Positions 11,924 through 19,690 of a stretch of DNA of 64,000 bases are shown here, in pieces (position 1 is the first letter of the stretch; each line of letters opens with the position of its first letter). Position numbers and translations under genes: made by a program. The notes below the pieces were generated by a model. That model had not been told where the DNA came from. It did no database searches and saw nothing but the letters and a program-made list of their open reading frames with translations. Origin of the DNA: Halorussus lipolyticus (GTDB taxonomy: Archaea > Halobacteriota > Halobacteria > Halobacteriales > Haladaptataceae); assembly GCF_029338375.1 (NCBI RefSeq), contig NZ_CP119804.1:2438955-2502954 (forward strand), in the 5' to 3' direction.

Positions 11924-12979
11924 ATGAACGGCTACCAGTTGGTGAAACCACTGCTGTTCGGTCTGCCTGCCGAGACCGCACACGATGCGGTCCACGCAGG
12001 GATGCGATTCGCACAGGGAACCCCGATAGCCGACGCGCTCCGGTCTCAGTACGTCGTCTCCGACGACCGGCTCCGCGTCGAGGCCTTCGACCAGCAGTTC
12101 CCCAATCCCGTCGGCGTCGCCGCCGGGTTCGACAAGAACGCCCAACTCCCCGAGATGCTGTCGGCTCTCGGCTTCGGCTACGTCGAGGTTGGCGGCGTCA
12201 CGGCCGACCCCCAGTCGGGTAACCTCCGCCCGCGGATGTTCCGCCTGCGCGAGGACCGAGGCATCGTCAACCGGATGGGCCTGAACAACCACGGCGCGGA
12301 CGTGGTGGGCGAACGCCTCACGGCGACCGACGCGGACGTACCAGTCGGGGTCAACCTCGCCAAGACCGAACACGTCGCCATCGACGACGCGCCCGAGGAC
12401 TACCGCTACACCTACCAGCGAGTCGCCGATGGCGGTGATTTCTTCGTGGTCAACGTCTCGTGTCCCAACTCCGAGGGCTTCCGTGACCTCCAGAACCGCG
12501 ATTCGATGGAGGCCATCCTCACGACGCTCCAAGACGCGGGCGCGAGTCCCCTCCTCGTCAAACTCTCACCCGACCTGCCGGACCCCGCAATCGAGGACGC
12601 GCTGGACCTCGTGAACGAACTCGGCCTAGATGGCGTCATCGCCACCAACACCACCACCGACCGCCCGGATACCCTCGAAAGCCACAATCGCGCCGAGGAG
12701 GGCGGTCTCTCCGGCAAACCTATCGAATCCCGAGCCACGGAGATGGTCCGGTTCGTCGCCGAGCGGGTGGACGTGCCGGTCGTCGGCGTCGGCGGCGTCT
12801 TCACTGCGGAGGACGCCTACCGGAAGTTACGCGCGGGCGCGCACGTTGTTCAATTATATACTGGTCTCGTCTACCGGGGTCCGTCCATCGCGCGGGACAT
12901 CAACGAGGGACTCCTCGACCTGCTGGAGCGCGACGGCTTCGACTCGGTAGAGGAGGTCGTCGGCGCGGACCTCGACTGA
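11924..12979 (+). CDS. pyrD: Dihydroorotate dehydrogenase, class 2-like
   Basis: A 351-residue enzyme of pyrimidine synthesis that oxidises dihydroorotate to orotate using FMN. Residues 61-77 hold the FMN loop (NPVGVAAGFDKNAQ). GGVTADPQSGNLRPR and GVGGVFTAEDAYRKLRAGA are typical of class 2 (quinone-linked) enzymes. The N-terminal ~40 residues form the amphipathic membrane-docking helix expected for that class. The catalytic-base position, Ser in standard class 2 enzymes (SSPN), reads SCPN here, so Cys180 would be the base as in class 1. The ATG at 11924 is preceded by GGAGG. Confidence 0.93.
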   Translation: MNGYQLVKPLLFGLPAETAHDAVHAGMRFAQGTPIADALRSQYVVSDDRLRVEAFDQQFPNPVGVAAGFDKNAQLPEMLSALGFGYVEVGGVTADPQSGNLRPRMFRLREDRGIVNRMGLNNHGADVVGERLTATDADVPVGVNLAKTEHVAIDDAPEDYRYTYQRVADGGDFFVVNVSCPNSEGFRDLQNRDSMEAILTTLQDAGASPLLVKLSPDLPDPAIEDALDLVNELGLDGVIATNTTTDRPDTLESHNRAEEGGLSGKPIESRATEMVRFVAERVDVPVVGVGGVFTAEDAYRKLRAGAHVVQLYTGLVYRGPSIARDINEGLLDLLERDGFDSVEEVVGADLD

Positions 12980-13055
12980 CCTCGCGTCGAGATAGCTCGA
13001 AGTAACGAGAGAGTCGCACAGAGCAAAAGCGAAGGCGCGGAGAATCGGGGGAGAG

Positions 13056-14780
13056 CTATTCGAGCGCGTCGAGTCGGAACTCGAAGCCTGCCACCGGCAG
13101 TTCGAGGTCGTGTCCGACCAGCACCTCGGGGTGAATCTCGCCGAGGACGCCGACCGACTCGCCGTCCATCACGATTTCTGCCGCGCGACCGTCGATGAAC
13201 GTCGGGTGGTCAGTTGCAGGCGTTTCGAGGTCCACGTCGAAGTTGCGCGCGATGGCCTGCAGTCGGGCCTTGGCGTCCTCGTAGGAGGCGTCGTGGCGCG
13301 CGAGGACTCCGGCAACTGTCCGGCGCTCGGCGACGCCCGTGTTCTCGCTTTCGTCCACGTGCGCTGTGAAGCCGATTTCGGCGAGGTCCTGCGGGTAGGC
13401 CCGGTGGGTGTTGTTTTCCAGCACCATCATGAGCGAGGGGAGCGCCCACGTCCGGAGCATGGTGTAGTCCTCGCTGTAGGGTTCGAGGATGGTCGCGGGT
13501 TCGTCAGCGCCGACGACCGAATCCCCTTCGGAGAGGCGCATGCGCTCGAAGTTCTCGGCTTCGTTAATCATGTGGAAGTTGAGCAGGTCCTCGAAGCCCA
13601 ACCCGACCAGTACGTCGCGGGCGGCGTCCTCCAACTTCGAGCGGTCGTGTCTACTGCCGACCGTCCCCACGTCGGGGTAGCGCGGTTCGAGGTCGTTGAA
13701 GCCGTAGGCCCTGCCCACGTCGTCCACGATGTCGAGGGGGTGAAGCACGTCCACCCGGTAGGGCGGTACTTCGACCTCGTAGGCCACTTCGTCGTCTCCG
13801 ACTTCCTTCGTCTCGGCGTCGAGACCAGAGCGTTCCAGCAGGTCGATGACGCGCTCGGCGCTCAGGTCGATGCCGAGGGTGCGCTCGATGCGCTCGTGAG
13901 TCACCGTCTTCTCGCGGACTTCGAGGTCCGGGCGCACGAGGGTCCGGTCCGGATAGTTGACCTCGACCTCCTCGACCCTCGCACCGCGGGCGTCGAGGGC
14001 GTAACAGATGATACTGCACATGTGGTCGATGGTCCACTGGTCGGTCCCCGTCAGTTCGACGAACAGGTCCCGCGAGTCGGTCGAGACCTCGGTCCGGCGG
14101 CCGTTGATGACCGGCGGGAAGGAGAACAGGCCGATGTCGTCGTAAATCGCGGGGTAACGGTCGTACTCCGACACGAGGTCGGCGTAGGTCTCTCCGGTCG
14201 GGTGCGACCGAAGCACCTCGTCGGGCGTCATCTCGGCGTCCGAGTCGAGGGGGACGAACCGGTCGCCGTCGGGGTCGATGCCCCGGTAGGTGATGGACTT
14301 GCCGAGTTCCGCGCCCTCCTCGGTGACCGCGGTGCCTTTCAGCATCGTCAGGTCGTGGATGCCGATGGCACCCTTGGCCCGCTTTCTGCCCATCGTGGCG
14401 TGGAGTTTCTCCTGCAGTTGGATGAGCGAGTCCAGCGCCTCGTCGTCCAAGTCCACGTCACGAATCACTGCGCCGGTGACGTAGGGGCGTTCGTCGGGAA
14501 CCGACTCCTCGACTTCGATGGTCCAGTCGGCGTCGTTAGTCGAGGGGACGTAGACTCCTCGGTCGTCGCCGTACTGGTAGCGAAGCGAGCGCGCGACTCC
14601 TTCGACCGAGAGTCGGTCGAGACGGTCGGGCGCGAACTCGAGTTGGAAGTCGTCGTCCTCTGTTCGACCCTCGTACTCCAATCCGAGCGCGAACAGGTCG
14701 TCTAGCAGTTCGTCGTCCGATTTCTCGTCGTGACCGGTCAGTTCCCGGAGTTCGTCGGGATTCACGTCTACGACAGGCAT
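13056..14780 (-). CDS. pheT: Phenylalanyl-tRNA synthetase beta subunit
   Basis: 574 residues, the archaeal-type beta subunit, shorter than the bacterial form and lacking the OB/EMAP N-terminal domain. The B3/B4 editing region and DNA-binding-like B5 domain lie in residues ~100-360. The C-terminal catalytic-like core includes LLNFHMINEAENFERM and ends with VGVLGEIHPEVL. It forms an alpha2-beta2 enzyme with PheS that charges tRNA-Phe. Its ATG overlaps the pheS stop in a TGATG arrangement, so translation is coupled. Confidence 0.95.
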   Translation of the reverse strand: MPVVDVNPDELRELTGHDEKSDDELLDDLFALGLEYEGRTEDDDFQLEFAPDRLDRLSVEGVARSLRYQYGDDRGVYVPSTNDADWTIEVEESVPDERPYVTGAVIRDVDLDDEALDSLIQLQEKLHATMGRKRAKGAIGIHDLTMLKGTAVTEEGAELGKSITYRGIDPDGDRFVPLDSDAEMTPDEVLRSHPTGETYADLVSEYDRYPAIYDDIGLFSFPPVINGRRTEVSTDSRDLFVELTGTDQWTIDHMCSIICYALDARGARVEEVEVNYPDRTLVRPDLEVREKTVTHERIERTLGIDLSAERVIDLLERSGLDAETKEVGDDEVAYEVEVPPYRVDVLHPLDIVDDVGRAYGFNDLEPRYPDVGTVGSRHDRSKLEDAARDVLVGLGFEDLLNFHMINEAENFERMRLSEGDSVVGADEPATILEPYSEDYTMLRTWALPSLMMVLENNTHRAYPQDLAEIGFTAHVDESENTGVAERRTVAGVLARHDASYEDAKARLQAIARNFDVDLETPATDHPTFIDGRAAEIVMDGESVGVLGEIHPEVLVGHDLELPVAGFEFRLDALE

Positions 14781-16288
14781 CAGTGTAGCACCTCCGTCTC
14801 GCGGAGCAGTTCGAGGTCACACAGCGTCCCGTGAACGTCGCGGATGTCCTCGAAGCCGTACATCAACATCAGCAGGCGTTCCAGCGCGAGGCCCCACGCC
14901 ATCACGTCGCACTCGACGCCGAGGGGTTCGAGGACCTCCTCGCGGAACATCCCGCTGTTTCCGATTTCGACCATCTCGCCGGTCGTCGGGTGGGTGCCGA
15001 ACAACTCGAAACTCGGCTCCGTGTAGGGGTTGTAGTGGGGCTTGAACTCGATGTCCGTGATGCCGAACTGCTCGTAGAACTCCTCGAAGGTCCCCATCAG
15101 GTCCCGGACCGACAGGTCCTCGGCCATCACCCACCCCTCGATTTGGTAGAACTCCAGCAGGTGAGTCGGGTCGAGGGTGTCGTTGCGGTAGACTTTCTCG
15201 ACGCTGAAGAACCGTTGGGGAGGCTCCAGTTCGCCCTCGGCGTGGCCCGAGAGGTACCGCATCGACAGCGAGGTGGTGTGGCCCCGGAGCGCCAGCGCCC
15301 GAGCGAAGTCCTCATCCCACGGCGAGTGGTACCCCTCGCCGTCGTCGCCGACGCCCTCGTGGTGGGCGTTTTCGACCCGCTCCACGAGGTCCGCGGGCAG
15401 GTCGCCGATTTGCTCGGGGTTGTCCAGCGCGAACCGGTCCCAGTGGGTCCGGGCCGGGTGGTCTTGGGGCATGAACAGCGCGTCGTTAATCCAGAAGTCG
15501 GCGTCCACGTGCGGGCCTTCCATCTCCTCGAAGCCCATGCCGACCAGCGTGTCCTTCACGCTGTTGGCGGTCTGGCGCAGGATGTGGGTCTTGCCGCCGT
15601 CCACGCGCTCGGCGTCGGCCTCGACGTTGTACTCGGCGAACTCCACGTCGCGCCACTCGCCGGAGGTCAGCATCTCTGGCGTGAGTTGGCCCACGGTCTG
15701 GGCCGTCTCGACGCCCTCCATCAGCGCGGTCACGCCCTCGTCGGTGAGGGTGACGGACCGAACCGTCGATTCGGAGACGGTGACGAGGCCTCTGCTCTCC
15801 AACTGCTCGACCACGCCGGCGTCTTCGACCGACTCGCCCGCGTCGAGGTCAGCGAGGAGCTTCGCCTCGGCGTCACTCTCGGGGTCGGCGTCGGGGTCGG
15901 CCGTAATCTCGCCGCTCTCGATGGTCCCGTAGCCCTTCCGGGCGTAGTTCGACAGGGCGATGTCAACCTGCGGGCCTTCGAGACCGGACTGGCCGATGAC
16001 CCGACCCATCTGGGCGGGTTCGTCGTCGGCCCCGGCGTCGAGTGCGGCCTCGTAGAGGAGGACCTCGGGTAAGCCATCCACGACGTACTCGCGGCCCTCC
16101 TCGGTGATTGCGACCGATTCGTCGGTGGTCTCGGAGACCGTCACGAGGCCGGCGTCCTCCAACTCGAAGGCCGCGCCCGCGATGGTCTCGGGTTTCTGAC
16201 CGGTCTCGTCCGCTAACTGCTCGAAAGTCTGTGCGTCGTTCGCGCTCGCGGCCTGTAGTACCGCGACCTGTGATTCGGGTAGTTTCAT
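14780..16288 (-). CDS. pheS: Phenylalanyl-tRNA synthetase alpha subunit
   Basis: 502 residues. The N-terminal ~200 residues carry winged-helix repeats (ETIAGAAFELEDAGLV; EQLESRGLVTVSES) typical of archaeal/eukaryal PheS. The class II catalytic domain follows, with motif 2 (FSVEKVYRNDTLDPTH) and motif 3 near the C-terminus (WGLALERLLMLMYGFEDIR). It binds Phe-AMP and forms the catalytic half of the synthetase with PheT, which overlaps it by one base downstream. It is the first gene of a two-gene operon. Confidence 0.95.
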   Translation of the reverse strand: MKLPESQVAVLQAASANDAQTFEQLADETGQKPETIAGAAFELEDAGLVTVSETTDESVAITEEGREYVVDGLPEVLLYEAALDAGADDEPAQMGRVIGQSGLEGPQVDIALSNYARKGYGTIESGEITADPDADPESDAEAKLLADLDAGESVEDAGVVEQLESRGLVTVSESTVRSVTLTDEGVTALMEGVETAQTVGQLTPEMLTSGEWRDVEFAEYNVEADAERVDGGKTHILRQTANSVKDTLVGMGFEEMEGPHVDADFWINDALFMPQDHPARTHWDRFALDNPEQIGDLPADLVERVENAHHEGVGDDGEGYHSPWDEDFARALALRGHTTSLSMRYLSGHAEGELEPPQRFFSVEKVYRNDTLDPTHLLEFYQIEGWVMAEDLSVRDLMGTFEEFYEQFGITDIEFKPHYNPYTEPSFELFGTHPTTGEMVEIGNSGMFREEVLEPLGVECDVMAWGLALERLLMLMYGFEDIRDVHGTLCDLELLRETEVLH

Positions 16289-16661
16289 CGTCCGTTGGCT
16301 CTCTTTGTGGTTACGTGCCCGTGCGCCCGCTTATCGTTTCTGAAGCGCGGCCGAATCCGGAGACGGTCCCACTGCTCGGACCGGCCTCGCGCGAGCGGTT
16401 TCGTCCCGGTCGGAGTCTCGTCCGACCGGGAGTTCACCGCTCGTCAGGGCGCGAAGAAGAAGCCGAACCCCGCACGCTGTTGGCGTGGCTGGCGAACGCT
16501 ACCACCGGTCTGGGGTTCGGATGGCATACGCGGGAGTTGTTCGTAATCCGTGAAAAACGTTCCGGGGAGGTCCGGGTCGAAACGGATGCCGGTAGGGATT
16601 TTCCGAGCAGACTTTGCGCTCAAAGACAACTAAACAATTGGCAAAGAAATAATTATGGTTG
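16289..16661. other. Intergenic region between pheS and the aspartate kinase gene
   Basis: About 370 bases without a credible gene. It should contain the pheS promoter; a weak TATA-like AACGATAAGC on the minus strand at ~16331-16340 is the best candidate. Near 16616-16661 an AT-rich stretch gives a T-rich run just after the aspartate kinase stop, a likely terminator. Longer open frames here run antisense to haloarchaeal codon bias. Confidence 0.5.
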
Positions 16662-17840
16662 CTAAAACTCGCTCTGGATGATTTCGAGCGTGTCCTCGCG
16701 GTCGGCCCAGTCCACGAACACCGCCACGCTGGTCGCGCTGGTGATGAGGTCGTGGATGGTGATGTGGTCCTCTGAGAGGGAGTTGACCAACTCCTGAATG
16801 ACTCCCGACTGGGTGGGGAGTTCGCCGCCGACGACTCGGATGACCGCCACCTCGTCGTCCACCGTGACGCTCGATAGGGAGTCCTCCTCGATGACCTCTC
16901 GGTGGAGGATGTTCTCGGCGCGCTCGGCCACCGACTCGTCCACGTAGAACGTCACCGAATCCATCCCGCTGGAGGTGGCGTCGATGTTGATGTCGCTCTC
17001 GCCGAGCGCGCTCGAAAGCTCCTGTAAGATTCCGGGTCGGTTCCGAATCGCCCGGCCCGCGACGGTGAGGCAGGCGAGTGGCTCCTCGCGCATGTCCACG
17101 AGGTTCTCGAACTCGCCGGTCACGTCGGTCCCGCCGGCCAGCAGGTCGCCGTGCTGATAGTGGACCACGCGGACCCGCAGGTTCTCGTCTTTGTACGACA
17201 GCGCGCTGGGCGCGACCACCTCCGCGCCGCGGAACGAGAGGTTCCGGAGTTCGTCCACCGAGATTTCGCCGACGTTCCGCGCACCCTCCACAACGTGGGG
17301 GTCGCCGGTCATGACGCCCTCGACGTCGGTTACGATGACAACCTCGTCGGCGTCCATGTAGTTGCCGAGCATCACTGCGGTCGTGTCAGAGCCGCCCCGA
17401 CCGAGCGTGGTGACGTTGCCCTCGGGGTCCTCGGCGAGGAACCCGGTGATGACCGGCACCACGTCGTCGAGTTCCGCGGTGAGTTCCTCTGCGGCCTGCT
17501 GGGTTCGCTCGGCGTCGAGTTCGCCGCGCTCGTCGGTGAAGACGGGCCAGCGGTCGCTTCCCGGTTCCACGAAGACGGCCTCGACGCCGCGGGCAGAGAG
17601 GGCGGCTTTCAGCATCCGGACGCTGGTGCGCTCGCCCATGCTCACGATTTCGGCCCGGTCTTGCTCCTCGGTCTCGAACTCGATTTCGTCCAAGAGTTCG
17701 TCGGTGGTGTCGCCCATCGCGCTGGCGACCACCGCGATTTCGTGGCCCTGCGCCACGGCGTCGGCCACCGAGTCCGCCGCGCGGTTGATTCGGTCGCCGC
17801 TTCCGAGGCTAGTACCGCCGAACTTGGCTACTACTCGCAT
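16662..17840 (-). CDS. Aspartate kinase
   Basis: 392 residues. The N-terminal kinase domain starts VAKFGGTSLGSGDRI (substrate and ATP-site lysine at residue 6) and contains LGRGGSDTTAVMLG and VTDVEGVMTGDPHVV. Two ACT domains follow from ~residue 250 (GRAIRNRPGILQELSSALG; VVGGELPTQSGVIQELVNS). It phosphorylates aspartate, the first step to Lys, Thr, Met and homoserine, and the ACT domains suggest feedback control by an amino-acid end product. It appears monocistronic, with its own promoter in the 120-base gap before it. Confidence 0.93.
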   Translation of the reverse strand: MRVVAKFGGTSLGSGDRINRAADSVADAVAQGHEIAVVASAMGDTTDELLDEIEFETEEQDRAEIVSMGERTSVRMLKAALSARGVEAVFVEPGSDRWPVFTDERGELDAERTQQAAEELTAELDDVVPVITGFLAEDPEGNVTTLGRGGSDTTAVMLGNYMDADEVVIVTDVEGVMTGDPHVVEGARNVGEISVDELRNLSFRGAEVVAPSALSYKDENLRVRVVHYQHGDLLAGGTDVTGEFENLVDMREEPLACLTVAGRAIRNRPGILQELSSALGESDINIDATSSGMDSVTFYVDESVAERAENILHREVIEEDSLSSVTVDDEVAVIRVVGGELPTQSGVIQELVNSLSEDHITIHDLITSATSVAVFVDWADREDTLEIIQSEF

Positions 17841-17961
17841 ACTATCACCTGAGAGTCACAGAAACTCCACGCGAGACGCTGGTGCATGAGAGTGGCTAAC
17901 TCAGGAACGCAGATAATTGCTTCCATGTGTGAGAGGCTTGCCGGACCCGAGTTTCGGTCCG

Positions 17962-19053
17962 CTACGTGTCGGCATCGGCGGGAACCGACTCGCGGTCGTC
18001 GTCACGCTCGGTCTCCTCGCGTTCGCCCTCCTCGTAGGCATCGTCCATCTCGGCGATGGGGTCGAAGGTGACCAGTCCCTTCCCGCCGGTGAACTCGTAG
18101 GCGACCCACTCGGGAATCGCCAGCACGCCGTTCATCTTTCGGATTCTGATGCGCTTGATGAGCGTGTCGGAGACGATTTCCGGGTTCACCTGCATGTCAA
18201 CGATGCCGTCCATGGCGTAGCCGAGGTCGTGGGGGAAGGTCTTCTCCTCGCCCGTAATCGTCCCGCCGGCGAAGATGGGGACGAACCGGCCCTTGCAGAT
18301 GTCGGCCCGGATGTCCTTGACGAAGTTGTACGCTCGCACCGGTTGGACCAGCGTGCCGAACTCGGTCAACGAGTCGATGACCACGACCCCGCAGTCGCTC
18401 ATTCCCAACCCTTCGAGGCAGTTGTCGAGTTTGTTGTGGAGTTCGCTCACGTCGCTGGGGTCCCGGACGGTCTGGGTCACTGGCCGCGTGATGTCGTAGA
18501 TGTGGCGGTTCCACTCGTCCATCCGGTCGAACATGCGTTCGCGGTCCCGACCCTCCATCCGATAGGTGAAGCAGTCCACGATGTGGAGTTGCCCCGATTC
18601 CAGATACGGCAGGACGTTCCAGTCCAGCGAGAGGAAATTCTCCACGACCGAGATTGGCGGTTCGGTGAAAGTGACGAACGCCGCGGGTTCGTTGCGCTCC
18701 AAGGCCCGCCAGACGAGTTCGGCCCGCAGAGCGTCGTCGCGCGACCCCTCGTCGTTGGCCAGCAGGACGAACGAGTTCCGGGGGAACCCCTGCGGGAGGA
18801 ACTTGTCGAGGCCCGAGATACCGGTCCGAATCCGGCGGAAGCCGTGGTACTCGGTGAACGCGCGGTCGGTCTCGGCCATCGCGTCCCGACAGGCCTCGGT
18901 GCAGAACTCGCGGGTTTCGTCCTCGCATTCCATCGTCACCGGGTCGGTCGAGTACGGAAGCCGACAGAAGTCACAGCGGTCGGCGTCCGAGGACTCGCCG
19001 CCGGGGTCCGAGTCGGGACCGCCGCCCGAATTGTCCCTGCTATCCATACCCAC
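17962..19053 (-). CDS. KaiC/RadA-superfamily (HTR-like) protein with degenerate P-loop
   Basis: 363 residues. An N-terminal cysteine cluster (C27, C30, C43, C51, C55) forms a zinc-binding TRASH-like domain. From ~residue 72 it follows the KaiC/RadA pattern (GISGLDKFLPQGFPRNSFVLL). Where the Walker A GxxGxGKT should be, it reads ANDEGSRDDAL, so nucleotide binding by the usual loop is unlikely. The Walker B-like VVVIDSLTEFG is kept. Family members in haloarchaea are called HTR-like or RAD55-like and are regulatory or of unknown function. The C-terminal ~30 residues are an acidic tail. Confidence 0.8.
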   Translation of the reverse strand: MGMDSRDNSGGGPDSDPGGESSDADRCDFCRLPYSTDPVTMECEDETREFCTEACRDAMAETDRAFTEYHGFRRIRTGISGLDKFLPQGFPRNSFVLLANDEGSRDDALRAELVWRALERNEPAAFVTFTEPPISVVENFLSLDWNVLPYLESGQLHIVDCFTYRMEGRDRERMFDRMDEWNRHIYDITRPVTQTVRDPSDVSELHNKLDNCLEGLGMSDCGVVVIDSLTEFGTLVQPVRAYNFVKDIRADICKGRFVPIFAGGTITGEEKTFPHDLGYAMDGIVDMQVNPEIVSDTLIKRIRIRKMNGVLAIPEWVAYEFTGGKGLVTFDPIAEMDDAYEEGEREETERDDDRESVPADADT

Positions 19054-19162
19054 GACCTAGGGGTGCGAGCGAAAAAGCCCTGCGCGTCCGAGAGTCAGTC
19101 GATACGTCCTCGGTCCGAGCGCCCCGCGAACTTTAACTTAGTCGGGAGACGAAACGTGAACA

Positions 19163-19588
19163 ATGCGCGTGCGAGATGCGGTCGAGGAGGACGGTGCGGT
19201 ACTCGGCGAACTCGCCGATGCTCCCGCCGAAGTGATGCACAACGTGGTTCACGACCGGACGGTTCGAGTGGCCGAGGAGCCAGCAGACGGTGAGACTCGG
19301 AGCGAAGGGGAGGACGACGCCGAAGTGGTCGGGTTCGTCGGGTTCGACGCGATGCCCGGAACGGTCCGCGTGACCTACCTCCGGGGGACCCGCGAGGCCC
19401 GCGAGCGACTGCTGGAGGAGCCAGTTCGGTTCGCCCGCAAGGAGGGGATGAGCGTCGAGGCGCTGGTGCCCGAAGACGAGGCGGAGACGAAGGCAGTGGT
19501 CGAATCAGCAGGGTTCCGCCAAATCGGGACCGGGCCGCGGTTCGACGGCGGTCGGACCCTCGAATACCGACTGGAACCGGCGTCGTAG
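19163..19588 (+). CDS. Putative GNAT-like protein
   Basis: 141 residues. The start MRVRDAVEEDGAVLGELAD and the end VVESAGFRQIGTGPRFDGGR fit the beta1-alpha1 and alpha4-beta6 parts of GNAT acetyltransferases. The middle (VVGFVGFDAMPGTVRVTYLRG) corresponds to beta2-beta4. A clear acetyl-CoA pyrophosphate loop (Q/RxxGxG/A) is missing, so it may be an inactive relative. A TATA-like CTTTAACTTA at 19131-19140 lies ~27 bases upstream of the ATG, suggesting a near-leaderless transcript. The function is unknown. Confidence 0.65.
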   Translation: MRVRDAVEEDGAVLGELADAPAEVMHNVVHDRTVRVAEEPADGETRSEGEDDAEVVGFVGFDAMPGTVRVTYLRGTREARERLLEEPVRFARKEGMSVEALVPEDEAETKAVVESAGFRQIGTGPRFDGGRTLEYRLEPAS

Positions 19589-19664
19589 AATCGGCGTCTC
19601 CGGTGGCTTCGGCGACGCTCGAACCGGGCCGGGTCTCGCCAGAAAAATCGCCTCAGCGAACGCG

Positions 19665-19688
19665 AACCCCTCTGTTTCGGGTGGAAAC
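19665..19688 (-). promoter_or_regulatory. ORB-like sequence downstream of DP1
   Basis: The minus strand reads GTTTCCACCCGAAACAGAGGGG, matching the origin recognition boxes found at 24.2-25.4 kb with one change (ACAGAGG for ACGAAGG). It lies in the ~100-base gap between the GNAT-like gene and DP1, 5 kb left of the origin core. Confidence 0.6.
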
Positions 19689-19690
19689 TC

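Noticed and set aside
13110..14705. 531-codon open frame opposite pheT, and similar long frames opposite many genes
   Set aside because: It is the antisense shadow of GC-rich coding sequence; pheT has clear homology, the shadow has none.
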